A stretch of 31,685 nt of DNA from JADGNZ01 sp035995985 (lineage in GTDB: Bacteria; Acidobacteriota; Thermoanaerobaculia; Gp7-AA8), in NCBI GenBank assembly GCA_035995985.1, contig DASYJY010000166.1, positions 1 to 31,685 of the forward strand, read 5' to 3'. The translations under genes and the position numbers were made by a program. The notes under the pieces were generated by a model. That model searched no databases. It saw only the letters and a list, made by a program, of their open reading frames with translations, and had not been told where the DNA came from. This document shows positions 7,098 through 15,404 of this stretch, in pieces; the first letter of the stretch is position 1, and every line of letters begins with the position of its first letter.

Positions 7098-8185
7098 ATC
7101 GCCCGGTCATCGCAACCCTTCTCTTCCTTGTTGGGGGAAGCCTCGGCGCGGCGACGCCGCCTCCTATCCGGCACGTATTCATCATCGTTCTGGAGAACAA
7201 AGGTTTCGATACGACATTCGGCGCGTCATCGCCGGCGACATACCTTTCACAAACGCTCACTGCTCAGGGACAGCTGCTTCGCCAGTACTACGGCATCGGC
7301 CATAAGAGCCTCCCCAATTACCTGGCGATGGTCAGCGGGCAGGCACCGAATGGCGTGACGCAAGCCGACTGCCTCGTCTACAACAACGTCGTCCCCGGCA
7401 CGCAGACGTCATTCTTCGGCCAGACGCTCGGCCAAGGCTGCATCTATCCCGCCGAGACCAAGACGGTGGCGGATCAGCTAACGGCATCCGGCTTGACCTG
7501 GAAGGCGTATATGCAGGACATCGGCAGCCGCTGCCGGCATCCGGCCCTCAATTCCGCCGACGGCACCCTCTCCGCTCGCCTCGGCGATCAGTACGCGGCG
7601 CGGCACAATCCCTTCATCTATTTTCAGTCGCTGCTCGACTCGGGCGAATGCGTGGCGCATGACGTCGAGCTTGCCGATTTGCAGTTCGATCTTGCCAATG
7701 CGGCCACCACTCCCAACTACGCCTTCATCGTGCCGAACCTCTGCGAGGACGGCCACGATGCGCCATGCGTCGACGGCCGCCCGGGCGGCCTGGTCTCAGC
7801 CGATCTGTTTCTGAGGAGCTGGGTGCCGCGCATTCTCGGCTCGCCGGCTTGGACGGAAAACGGTCTCCTGATCATCACCTTTGACGAAGCCGGGAGCAGC
7901 GACGCCAGCGCCTGTTGCAACGAGATGCCGGGACTCAACACGACCAATCCGGGCGGCACTGGCCCGGGCGGTGGCCGCACCGGTGCGGTGCTTATCTCAC
8001 GCTTCATCCAGCCCGGCTCCGTCAACGACACTCCCTACAATCACTACGCCCTCCTTCGCAGCATCGAAGATCTCTTTGCCCTCCCGCACCTCGGTTTCGC
8101 CGCGCAACCGGACTTGAAGCCCTTCGGTGCGGACGTCTACAACGCGCAATGGACACCCGTGCGCGGCCGTCCGTCGCGGCCTTGA
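7094..8185 (+). CDS. Secreted phosphoesterase (acid phosphatase/phospholipase C-like family)
   Basis: This 363-residue protein belongs to the phosphoesterase superfamily that includes phospholipase C and AcpA-type acid phosphatases. A Sec signal peptide covers about residues 1-20. The family's metal/active-site start motif appears as VLENKGFDTTFG (Glu34, Asn35), in the position of the common ENRSFDHYFG. Later motifs are SLPNYLAMVSG, LIITFDEAGSSD with the metal-binding Asp/Glu, and GGGRTGAVLISRF followed by YNHYALLRSIEDLF. The start at 7094 was chosen because it gives a clean signal peptide and overlaps the lipoprotein stop. It probably hydrolyses phosphate esters in the periplasm or outside the cell. 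The substrate is unknown. Confidence 0.85.
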   Translation: MNRPVIATLLFLVGGSLGAATPPPIRHVFIIVLENKGFDTTFGASSPATYLSQTLTAQGQLLRQYYGIGHKSLPNYLAMVSGQAPNGVTQADCLVYNNVVPGTQTSFFGQTLGQGCIYPAETKTVADQLTASGLTWKAYMQDIGSRCRHPALNSADGTLSARLGDQYAARHNPFIYFQSLLDSGECVAHDVELADLQFDLANAATTPNYAFIVPNLCEDGHDAPCVDGRPGGLVSADLFLRSWVPRILGSPAWTENGLLIITFDEAGSSDASACCNEMPGLNTTNPGGTGPGGGRTGAVLISRFIQPGSVNDTPYNHYALLRSIEDLFALPHLGFAAQPDLKPFGADVYNAQWTPVRGRPSRP

Positions 8186-8219
8186 GCAGTCTGGTTGCAC
8201 TTGTGCTGCAATACGCGGC

Positions 8220-9248
8220 ATGAAACGAGTTGCGAAAACGGCGGCGATCACCATCGGTTCCGCGCTCGCCGCCGCCGCGATCGAGCGCTTCTTCTTCGCG
8301 GCGCCGTGGTGGCGGGGGGCGGTGTCGGATCATTTTGATGGGGAGCGGTTTCACAATCGCGAACGCGGGTGGCAGAGCAAGCGGTCGGTGCTGAAGTGGC
8401 AGTTGACGCGGGTGCCGGGCGTGTGGCCGGAGCATCCGGAGGCGAACTACGGTCCGCGGCCGTCGGAGCGCGTGGATGGCGGGCGACTGCGCGTTACCTT
8501 CATCAATCATGCGACGACGCTCGTGCAGATGGATGGCGTCAACATCCTCACTGATCCGACGTGGTCGGATCGCGCGTCGCCGGTTTCATTCGCCGGGCCG
8601 CGGCGGCATCGGGCGCCGGGGATTCGCTTCGACGATCTGCCGCCGATCGATCTCGTGCTCGTCAGTCATAACCATTACGACCACATGGACATCGCGACGT
8701 TGCGAAAGATCGATGCTCCTATCGTCACGCCGCTCGGTAACTCGGCGTTGTTGCGGCGGCACGGCATTCACGGAGCCATCGATCTCGATTGGTGGGAGTC
8801 GACAAAACACGCGAACGGGATCGAGACCACCGTCGTTCCGGCGCGGCACTTTTCGGCGCGCGCGATCAGCGATCGCAATCGAAATCTGTGGAGCGGCTTC
8901 GTCATCAGCGGAAAGTCGGGACACGTCTACTTCGCCGGCGACACGGGATGGGGCGATCACTTCGCCGATATCGGACGCCGCTTCGCGCCGATCCGGGCGG
9001 CGCTGCTGCCGATCGGAAACTATCTGCCGAGGTGGTTCATGGAGCCGGCGCACATCGATCCGGCGCAGGCCGTGGACGCGCATTTCGCGCTCGGCGCGCG
9101 CACGAGCATCGGCATCCACTTCGGAACGTTCGCGCTCGCGGACGATGGCGAGTACGATCCCGTCCGCGACCTGCGTGCCGCGCTCGCCGAAAACGGCAAT
9201 CCGCCGTTTCTCGTACTCGATCAGGGAGAAGGACGCGACCTGCCATGA
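8220..9248 (+). CDS. Metallo-beta-lactamase-fold hydrolase, NAPE-PLD-like
   Basis: This 342-residue protein is a zinc hydrolase of the metallo-beta-lactamase fold, closest in motif pattern to N-acylphosphatidylethanolamine phospholipase D and its bacterial relatives. The metal ligands are visible: SHNHYDHMD (His150, His152, Asp154, His155), His210 in PARHFSAR, Asp241 in FAGDTG, and His300 in GIHFGTF. The N-terminus has a short hydrophobic, Ala-rich segment (residues 8-28) that may be a membrane anchor or signal. A TGCAAT box lies 7 nt before ATG 8220. The stop overlaps the start of the next membrane-protein gene (ATGA). The bacterial substrate is uncertain; phospholipid cleavage is inferred from the family. 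Confidence 0.87.
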   Translation: MKRVAKTAAITIGSALAAAAIERFFFAAPWWRGAVSDHFDGERFHNRERGWQSKRSVLKWQLTRVPGVWPEHPEANYGPRPSERVDGGRLRVTFINHATTLVQMDGVNILTDPTWSDRASPVSFAGPRRHRAPGIRFDDLPPIDLVLVSHNHYDHMDIATLRKIDAPIVTPLGNSALLRRHGIHGAIDLDWWESTKHANGIETTVVPARHFSARAISDRNRNLWSGFVISGKSGHVYFAGDTGWGDHFADIGRRFAPIRAALLPIGNYLPRWFMEPAHIDPAQAVDAHFALGARTSIGIHFGTFALADDGEYDPVRDLRAALAENGNPPFLVLDQGEGRDLP

Positions 9249-9661
9249 TTCATCGCAGCATCGGAGCGGTTTCGCACGGCATTCTCGACTACGCGCTGGC
9301 CATCCTGCTGCTCGTGGCGCCCTCGGTGGTCGGCTTCGCGGGCGTCCAGGCGAAGTGGGCGTACATCTTCGGCGCCGTGCTTCTGGTGATGGCGATCCTC
9401 ACGCGCTACCCGCTCGGCATCATCAAAGTCGTCGGCCTCGGCATTCACGGTTTCGTCGAGCTGCTGCTCGCGATCTGCCTGATCGCGGCGCCGTGGTACG
9501 GCAACTTCGCGCGCGGCGTACTGTCGCGCAACTTCTACGTGATGCTCGGCGTGTTGATGCTCGCGCTGTGGTTCATCACCGATTTTCGCGGCGTTCGCGA
9601 TCGCGTTGTACTCGCAAAATCTGACGATCCTGCAGACGGCCCAAAACCAGCGGCGCGATGA
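9245..9661 (+). CDS. Small four-helix integral membrane protein
   Basis: The product is 138 residues with about four hydrophobic helices. They are near residues 12-30 (DYALAILLLVAPSVVGF), 38-55, 62-83 and 96-112 (VMLGVLMLALWFITDF), followed by a short charged tail. The repeated LLLVAP/LIAAPW pattern recalls SPW-repeat-type membrane proteins, but this is only a resemblance. The ATG overlaps the stop of the hydrolase gene, so the two are translationally coupled. The last 86 bp overlap the 3' end of the convergent YjdF-like gene. The function is unknown. Confidence 0.75.
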   Translation: MIHRSIGAVSHGILDYALAILLLVAPSVVGFAGVQAKWAYIFGAVLLVMAILTRYPLGIIKVVGLGIHGFVELLLAICLIAAPWYGNFARGVLSRNFYVMLGVLMLALWFITDFRGVRDRVVLAKSDDPADGPKPAAR

Positions 9662-10199
9662 CGGCGCCGACCAGCGCGGTGGCCATGTCTTCCTGCGTAT
9701 CCCAGACGTCGCCCTGCGTGCCGAGGAATGCGTCGCCCGCGCTGCCGGAAGCGATGCTGACGCGCCACTCGAGCAGTTCGTACGCCGCACTGATGGCGAG
9801 ACAAATCGACACGATGATGAAGTAGCGCCAGCCGCGCGTCCGCACGACGTCGCGCCGGATGAGCACCTCGCGCGCGACCATCGCCGGCACGAATCCCTGC
9901 GCAAAGTGGCCGATGCGGTCGTAGTGATTGCGCGTGAAGTGAAACGTCTCTTTCATCCAGAACCCGAGCGGCACCTCGGCATACGTGTAATGCCCGCCAA
10001 CCATGAGGATGATCGCGTGCAAGGTGAGCAGCGTGAGTACGAGCGGCGTGAGCGGAAAGCGACGCCGCAACGCGAAGATCAGAACGATGCCGATGATGGC
10101 GGGGAAGACTTCGAGGATCCAGGTGAAGTAGTCGTGAGGATGGATCAGCGACCAGACGAAAACCGCGAAGAAGAGGATGAGCAGAACGCGGTTCGTCAT
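9576..10199 (-). CDS. YjdF-like (DUF2238) integral membrane protein
   Basis: This 207-residue membrane protein shows the conserved core of the DUF2238/YjdF family: GGHYTYAEVPLGFWMKE, then RNHYDRIGHFAQGFVPAM with ARE, and AAYELLEWRVS. About six transmembrane helices are predicted. The conserved His, Asp and Glu residues sit next to the membrane segments, but the biochemical function of the family is not established. The start at 10199 (MTNRVLLILFF) gives a membrane helix directly. A longer start at 10226 would lie inside the adjacent palindromic repeat. The 3' end runs 86 bp into the convergent gene. Confidence 0.85.
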   Translation of the reverse strand: MTNRVLLILFFAVFVWSLIHPHDYFTWILEVFPAIIGIVLIFALRRRFPLTPLVLTLLTLHAIILMVGGHYTYAEVPLGFWMKETFHFTRNHYDRIGHFAQGFVPAMVAREVLIRRDVVRTRGWRYFIIVSICLAISAAYELLEWRVSIASGSAGDAFLGTQGDVWDTQEDMATALVGAVIAPLVLGRLQDRQILRVQRDRERRENR

Positions 10200-10273
10200 T
10201 CGCTGATCTGTGTACATCTGCGCCATCTGCGGATCAAGTTTTTATCCGCAGATGCACGCAGAAGCGCAGATGG
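10200..10273. repeat. Palindromic intergenic repeat (ATCTGCGGAT type)
   Basis: ATCTGCGGAT (10225-10234) and ATCCGCAGAT (10244-10253) form a 10-bp perfect stem around a 9-nt T-rich loop. The flanks carry diverged copies of the same word (ACATCTGCGCC on the left, GCGCAGATGG on the right). Such ATCTGCGGAT palindromes recur in many bacterial genomes. The element fills nearly the whole gap between the DUF6496 stop and the YjdF-like start. It may fold in the RNA leader or end the upstream transcript. Confidence 0.75.
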
Positions 10274-10281
10274 CTCGATGC

Positions 10282-10590
10282 TTACTTCTTCTTCGAGGAC
10301 TTCTTCGTAGACTTGTTCGACGACGCCTTCTTTGAGCTGGCCTTCTTGGACGAAGACTTCTTTGACGACGACTTCTTCGCGCTCGCCTTCTTCGATGACG
10401 ATTTCTTCGACGACCTCTTCGACGGCACTTTGCCGCCCTCGCGGCGCGCTTCCGATAGTCCGATGGCGATGGCCTGTTTGCGGCTCTTTACCTTCTTGCC
10501 CGAGCCGCCGCTTTTCAGCGTGCCCTTCTTCCGTTCGTGCATCGCCTTCTCGACTTTGTCCTGCGCTTTCTTCCCGTACTTTGCTGCCAT
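10282..10590 (-). CDS. DUF6496-type protein with histone H1-like Lys/Ser tail
   Basis: The product is 102 residues. The start at 10590 has a good Shine-Dalgarno sequence (AAGGGAG). Residues 1-57 form the conserved part: MAAKYGKKAQDKVEKAMHER, then SGKKVKSRKQAIAIGLSEA and RREGGKVPSK. This is the signature of small DUF6496 proteins. Residues 58-102 are almost pure SSKK/SKKA repeats without acidic residues, which strongly resembles the basic tail of histone H1-like bacterial proteins. Non-specific DNA or RNA binding is likely from the charge but is not demonstrated. The repeats are encoded by near-repeating codons, so the tail length may vary between strains. Confidence 0.8.
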   Translation of the reverse strand: MAAKYGKKAQDKVEKAMHERKKGTLKSGGSGKKVKSRKQAIAIGLSEARREGGKVPSKRSSKKSSSKKASAKKSSSKKSSSKKASSKKASSNKSTKKSSKKK

Positions 10591-10643
10591 TCGCAAATCT
10601 CCCTTCGTTGTGCACAAAAAGCAGTGCAAAGGGTGAGCCCGTG

Positions 10644-11669
10644 TCAATCGCGATCGACGTAGGTGCTGCGCGCGAGGACGGTGGCGCGGCGTTGCGAGGG
10701 CACGTCAACGTCGATGCTGTGCGTGCCGCGCACGTTCGTGTCGGGCTTGCGCACTTCCAGCTCGTAGTGGCCGGCCAGCGTTTTCTGCAGACGATCGACG
10801 GCGATCTTCGGGAAGTGAAACGTCTTCGCGTAGAAGCCGCCGGTGTCGCCGGCGACCTTTCCGAGTCCGACCTCGAGTGAGTGCGAATCAGCCTGCGTGA
10901 AGTCGATCGAGAAGACGCTGGCGCGCGCCGACTCCAGTGCCTGCCGCGCAGGAACGTACTTCGATTCCATCATCACGCCCATCGGAGTGAGGCGTCCGAG
11001 TCCCCAACCGAACAGGATGATGGACTTGGGGCCGGGGATCGGACGCAGCGCGTTCGCAACGATGATCAGCGCGGCCTCGGGCGACGCGGCGTCGCGCAGC
11101 TCCTTGGGATCGAGGCGCTTCGACAGCGCGGGCATCGGCACGATCCGCGGCCACGGCGGTTCGTTGGTGAGCATGGCCTGCTGCATTGCGTCTTTGATGT
11201 GGTCTTTGTTGTTCGTGAAGTCGAGCCGGAATTTGAGGTGCGAGTCGAACGAGAAGACGGCCACACGGTCTTCGGGATCGAGCCAGTCCAGCCAGTCGTT
11301 GGCGCTGACGACCGTCTGCATCTGCCCCGCGACGCGCGCGCTGTTTCGCGCGAAATCGGTCTGATAGAAAAAGATGAGCAGCCGTCCGCGCGGCGCGGGT
11401 TGATCGAGCGAGGTGTTGACGTCGGCAATGGCGGAGTCGATGGAGGCAAGCTCACGCGCGACAGCGGTCTCCGGAATCCATTCGCTCGATTCGACGGCGG
11501 CGGGTTTGCCGTCGATGCGCACACGAAAATCGGACGCTTTGAGGCCGGTGATGGGATTGCCGCTGTCCTCGGTAACGCGCGCGTCGACGATGATCCGCTC
11601 GACGGTGATGTGCTCCTGTACCTGTGCGGCGAGGGGTAGGGCGCCGATGAGCAGTGCAAGCACTGTCAT
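10644..11669 (-). CDS. VWFA-related secreted protein (acidobacterial type)
   Basis: The product is 341 residues with a hydrophobic N-terminus (MTVLALLIGALPLAAQ) that looks like a Sec signal peptide. It then has the standard architecture of VWFA-related proteins common in Acidobacteria: a beta-rich segment (TVERIIVDARV, ASDFRVRIDGKPA), then a von Willebrand A-like fold with LLIFFYQTDFARNSA, DRVAVFSFDSHLKF and KSIILFGWGLGRL, and a C-terminal beta domain (GHYELEVRKPD). A strict MIDAS DxSxS is not seen. The ATG at 11669 lies inside a palindromic repeat and has no properly spaced ribosome site. An ATG at 11744 would add 25 residues, giving the signal a basic region (PSLRRLR) read from repeat DNA. 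The start is therefore uncertain. Confidence 0.8.
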   Translation of the reverse strand: MTVLALLIGALPLAAQVQEHITVERIIVDARVTEDSGNPITGLKASDFRVRIDGKPAAVESSEWIPETAVARELASIDSAIADVNTSLDQPAPRGRLLIFFYQTDFARNSARVAGQMQTVVSANDWLDWLDPEDRVAVFSFDSHLKFRLDFTNNKDHIKDAMQQAMLTNEPPWPRIVPMPALSKRLDPKELRDAASPEAALIIVANALRPIPGPKSIILFGWGLGRLTPMGVMMESKYVPARQALESARASVFSIDFTQADSHSLEVGLGKVAGDTGGFYAKTFHFPKIAVDRLQKTLAGHYELEVRKPDTNVRGTHSIDVDVPSQRRATVLARSTYVDRD

Positions 11670-11846
11670 CCTGAGCCGCCGAAGCGACGGAGGCGAAGCC
11701 GCAGTCGCGCAGGACGGTCGAAGGACCTCCCGCGTGCTTGCCATGTTCAATTGCCGCCGCCCTTCCTTGGTTACCAAGGAGGGGGCCCTTCGACCGTCCT
11801 CCGCTGCTACGGCTTCGCCTACGCAGCTCCGGCGGCTCAGGATGAC
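11665..11846. repeat. MITE-like palindromic element
   Basis: This 182-bp element has arms of about 63 bp (11665-11726 and 11784-11846) that are near-perfect reverse complements. Each arm runs from GTCATCCTGAGCCGCCG to AGGACGGTCGAAGG. The centre holds a smaller palindrome, CCTTGGTTACCAAGG (11765-11779). It lies between two minus-strand genes, and its left end contains the ATG of the VWFA-related gene. It has no coding capacity, so any movement would need an enzyme from elsewhere. A short relative of its arm is inside the permease/peptidase gene at 14486-14525. Confidence 0.85.
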
Positions 11847-11867
11847 AGGGGCGTGCATCGCGTCAGG

Positions 11868-14800
11868 TTAACGCGACGTGGTGGATTTCACGTTGTCGAA
11901 ACGGTTGCGATCGATGCGAGTGAGGTAGGGATCGATGGCGGCGAAGGATGGCTGCTTGTCGACGATGACGGCAATCGTGTTCGCGCCGCTGTGGAGCGGA
12001 TGCGCGGCGAGGCGGAGGATGTCGTTCGCGACGGCATCGTCGGGATCGGTTGTGAAGATGCCGATCTCGATCGACTCGTTGATCGGCAACTCGCGTTCGT
12101 CGGCGCGCGACTTGTGGACGTTCACCTGCATCGTTACTTCGAAGCGGCCGTTGGCGAGGCGGCGCGTGGTTGCTGAGGTCATCGAGAGGTCGTAGAGGAT
12201 CACGTCGCGCGTCCATTCGTTAACGAGCGCGCGGTCTTCGGGCGGGGTTACATCTTCGATCGCGCGTAGCAGGTCGTCGATCTTCGGCTGATGTGCGGGA
12301 CCGCTTTGCGCGGCGACAAAACTGCGGAGGGCGCGGTTGAGAGTGGCCTCGCCGAGGAGTTCTTTGAGCGCGTTCATGACGATGGCGCCTTTGCCGTAGT
12401 AGAGGTAGGCCTGATCGGTGACGAGCGTCAGCGGCACTTCCGTTTTCTCGTCGGCGGCGCGGCCGGCGAGGTAGCGATCGAGCTCGAATTGCAGCGAGCG
12501 GCGGACCTGCGCGCGTCCGTAGCGTTTGTCGAGCACGAGCAGCTCGGAGTAGCGCGGGAGCGACTCGATGATCGTGCTTGCGCCAGGCACGACGGCGGGC
12601 GTGACGGAGTGGCCCCACCATTGATGCGCGACTTCGTGTGCGGTGCGGCGGGCGACGAGATCGATTTGAGACGGATCGCGCGCGTCGATCAGAAACGCGC
12701 GGCTCTCGTTGAGGAAGACCAAGCCGGGCATGGCGAATCCGCCGAACTTTGCGTACGCCGGCGCCTCGGCGATGCGCAGCTGCGACTGTGGATACGGACC
12801 GAAGCTGGTCTCGAAGACGCGCAGCGAATCAATGGCGGCGCTTAAAATCCGCTCGACGTTGTAGCGATGCGCGGGATCGTAATAAACCTCGATCTGCGTC
12901 TTGCCCGCGGCGGCGCGAGCAACGGCGTAGCGCGCCGAGGCGAAGATCAGGTTGTTGTGAATCGGCGCGTCGGAGCGGTAATGGAAGTAGCGGCGATTGT
13001 TCGCGGTCCAGTCCTTGATGAGACGTCCGGGCGAGAGCGCGATTTGATCGGGCGACGTTGAAAGCGTGACGTCGACGTTCGTCCATTCGACGCCGAGGTC
13101 CTCGATATCGGTTTCGTTGCCGGCGGACGGCGGCAACCCGTGTTTCCTGCGCTCGATCGGATCGCTGATTCCGTAGCCGCTGCGGTAGCCGAGGATCGGG
13201 AGGCAGTGCGCGGGCGTGATGAAGGAGCCGTTCGCGGCGATATTCGTGTCCGCCGCTGTTGCACTGAAGCCGTGATGTTCGTAAGTGAGATCGAATTGCA
13301 GGGTCGTGTGCTCTCGCGGTTGCACCGGGCGGGCGAATCGCACGTCGTACGTGGCGAATCGCTCGTTGCGGATGATCTTGGCCGAAGGCAACGTGAGTTT
13401 GCTTACGCGCGCATCGCGAGGGACGGAAACGAGCACGTTGGTGATCGCCGTCGCGCCGTCGTTGACGAGGTCGTAGCGTCCGGTGACGTGATAACGGCGT
13501 TCCTCGGGATAGAGCGCGACATTCGCGGTGATCGCGGCGATGTGCGGACGCGGCATCGTCGCGGCGGCGCGGTAGGTGCGTTCGTAATCGGCGCTCCAGG
13601 CAAGCGACGCGGCGTTCGACGCCCAGCGATTGAGGATGTTCGTGTTGTAGAAAATCAACGCGGCGATCGCGATCGCGATCGTGGCGAGAATCGCTGCGGT
13701 TCGTTTGTTTGCGTTTTTTGCGATCGCGCGGAACACGCTCGCGCCGCTTGTTCGCCGCCAGAGTGCCGAAGCGGCGAGCAGGAGCAGTAAGCCGATCGTC
13801 GTCCACAGCGCCATGAACCAGAGGAATGGTGTGATCGACGCGCCGAAGCCGTTCATCTCCGTGTACTGCAGCGGTGGGGCGCCGGCGAAGGTCAGCAGCG
13901 GATGTTCGATGCCGAGGGCGCTAGCCGCTTGGATGAGGACTCCGGCCACGAGGACGGCGAAGAGGCCGAAGTATTTCGAGGGACTCAGCGTCTGGATCAG
14001 CACCGCGGCCATCGCAAGCATCATCAGCGGGATGGCCAGGATCGCGGCGAAGGCGAGCAGCAGCGTGGGATGAAAGGCGTGGAAGCCGCGCGCGAGTTGA
14101 ATGATCACTCCGACCGTGAGGCCGGTGGCGATCAGGACGCCGATCATCGCGGACAGCGCGAGCCACTTCGAGAGCACGAAGACCGCGTTCGACGCCGGCG
14201 TGGCGTTGATGATTTCGGCCATCCCGACGCTGCGCTCGCGCCAGATCAGCTCCGCGCTGTAGTAAATGATGATGACGGTGGCCACGAGTCCGAGCGGCTG
14301 GCGCAGCGTGCCGAGGATGAGCGAGGTGGTCGGATAGAACGCGGCGCCGTATTCGCCGCCGGCGACGTCTGCGAGGATCTCCATCGCCGCGAGTCCCGCC
14401 CAAAGCAGTGTGAGCAGGATGAAGGGGATGCTGCGGAGGACGGAGCGAAGTTCGATGCGCGTGGCCGCGATTAACTTCGCAGGGAATCCTGAGCCGCCGG
14501 AGCGAAGCGGAGGACGGATCAGGATCTCCGGTGAGACCACGCCGATCGTTGCGATCGACGCGGTCCCAGCTTCGATCGCAGGTTTCGATTTCGCGAGCAC
14601 TCGAAACGAAAATCGCTTGTAGACGACGAACCAGACGATCGCGGCGAACGCGAGCCAGATGACTCGGTTGATCAGAAAGTTTCCGCTCAGCGAGATCAGG
14701 TGCGTGTTGCGGATGGCCGGAGTCCAGTAGCGCGTCTGTTCGAAGAACGCGGACAGGCCGAACGGATCGAGCAGCGACGCGCCGGCGGCACTGCTCGCGC

Positions 14801-15404
14801 CGTTCGCCGATCCGGCCATCAGCGGTGAATTCGTGAACGCGGCGGCGGCGAAGTAGAAGACGTAGATCGCGACCGCGCCGACGACGCTGGCCAGCACGCT
14901 CCTCGTCAGCGTTGCGATGCCGAAGAGCATGGCGCCCGCGACGAGCATGCCGGGGAGCACGAGGACGAGCAGCGTCCAGAGATACGGAATGATCGAGAAC
15001 GCTCCGACGCGCGAGGCGTCGTGCAACGGCAGCTGTGCGGCGATGATCATCCCGATGGCGGTCGCGCTGAAGACTGTGAACGCGGCCAGGAACGATCCGG
15101 CGAAACGGCCGAAGAGGTAGGGGAACTTTTCGACCGAGGTCGAGAAGACGATCTCTTCGAAATGATGCTCGCGGTCGCGGACCACGGAGTTCGCGCAGAA
15201 AATGGCGATGGCGAAGACGGCGGCCAGCGACACCATCCCGAGCGACTGGGCGATGTCATACGGCGAGTTGATGTGAACGTTCGCCGGACCGAATCCGGTC
15301 GCGGTGAGCGCGAAGCCGAAGCCGGCGAAGAAGAGCGCCGCGGCGATGAACGAAACCTGCCGCGTGTGATAGCGCCACTCGAAGCGGATGACGTCCTTCA
15401 GCAC
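11868..15404 (-). CDS. ABC transporter permease fused to M1-family aminopeptidase
   Basis: This single 1178-residue chain has two ABC-2-type membrane modules and an M1 zinc peptidase. The first membrane module is residues 1-265, beginning MLKDVIRFEWRYHTRQ. A linker (about 266-310) leads to a second membrane module (about 310-590). From about 640 the chain enters an extracytoplasmic M1-like region. The catalytic motif HEVAH (His923, Glu924, His927) is followed by a candidate third ligand, Glu947, in TIIESLPRYSELL. That gives HEXXH-X19-E, one residue more than the classic M1 spacing. A downstream YLYYGKGAIVMNAL segment fits the M1 fold. The start overlaps the ATPase gene by 7 bp, forming a two-gene transporter operon. 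The substrate is unknown. Confidence 0.92.
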   Translation of the reverse strand: MLKDVIRFEWRYHTRQVSFIAAALFFAGFGFALTATGFGPANVHINSPYDIAQSLGMVSLAAVFAIAIFCANSVVRDREHHFEEIVFSTSVEKFPYLFGRFAGSFLAAFTVFSATAIGMIIAAQLPLHDASRVGAFSIIPYLWTLLVLVLPGMLVAGAMLFGIATLTRSVLASVVGAVAIYVFYFAAAAFTNSPLMAGSANGASSAAGASLLDPFGLSAFFEQTRYWTPAIRNTHLISLSGNFLINRVIWLAFAAIVWFVVYKRFSFRVLAKSKPAIEAGTASIATIGVVSPEILIRPPLRSGGSGFPAKLIAATRIELRSVLRSIPFILLTLLWAGLAAMEILADVAGGEYGAAFYPTTSLILGTLRQPLGLVATVIIIYYSAELIWRERSVGMAEIINATPASNAVFVLSKWLALSAMIGVLIATGLTVGVIIQLARGFHAFHPTLLLAFAAILAIPLMMLAMAAVLIQTLSPSKYFGLFAVLVAGVLIQAASALGIEHPLLTFAGAPPLQYTEMNGFGASITPFLWFMALWTTIGLLLLLAASALWRRTSGASVFRAIAKNANKRTAAILATIAIAIAALIFYNTNILNRWASNAASLAWSADYERTYRAAATMPRPHIAAITANVALYPEERRYHVTGRYDLVNDGATAITNVLVSVPRDARVSKLTLPSAKIIRNERFATYDVRFARPVQPREHTTLQFDLTYEHHGFSATAADTNIAANGSFITPAHCLPILGYRSGYGISDPIERRKHGLPPSAGNETDIEDLGVEWTNVDVTLSTSPDQIALSPGRLIKDWTANNRRYFHYRSDAPIHNNLIFASARYAVARAAAGKTQIEVYYDPAHRYNVERILSAAIDSLRVFETSFGPYPQSQLRIAEAPAYAKFGGFAMPGLVFLNESRAFLIDARDPSQIDLVARRTAHEVAHQWWGHSVTPAVVPGASTIIESLPRYSELLVLDKRYGRAQVRRSLQFELDRYLAGRAADEKTEVPLTLVTDQAYLYYGKGAIVMNALKELLGEATLNRALRSFVAAQSGPAHQPKIDDLLRAIEDVTPPEDRALVNEWTRDVILYDLSMTSATTRRLANGRFEVTMQVNVHKSRADERELPINESIEIGIFTTDPDDAVANDILRLAAHPLHSGANTIAVIVDKQPSFAAIDPYLTRIDRNRFDNVKSTTSR
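14486..14525. repeat. Short palindromic repeat inside a coding region
   Basis: ATCCTGA (14486-14492) and TCAGGAT (14519-14525) bound a 40-bp unit whose first part, ATCCTGAGCCGCCG, matches the arm of the 11665-11846 element. It is translated within the permease/M1 protein as ILIRPPLRSGGSGF, in the linker between the two membrane modules. The open frame is preserved. Confidence 0.6.

Noticed and set aside
10313..10636. An acidic, Phe/Asp-repeat frame opposite the DUF6496 gene
   Set aside because: It is the antisense of the Lys/Ser repeats. The minus strand has a ribosome site and a conserved domain.
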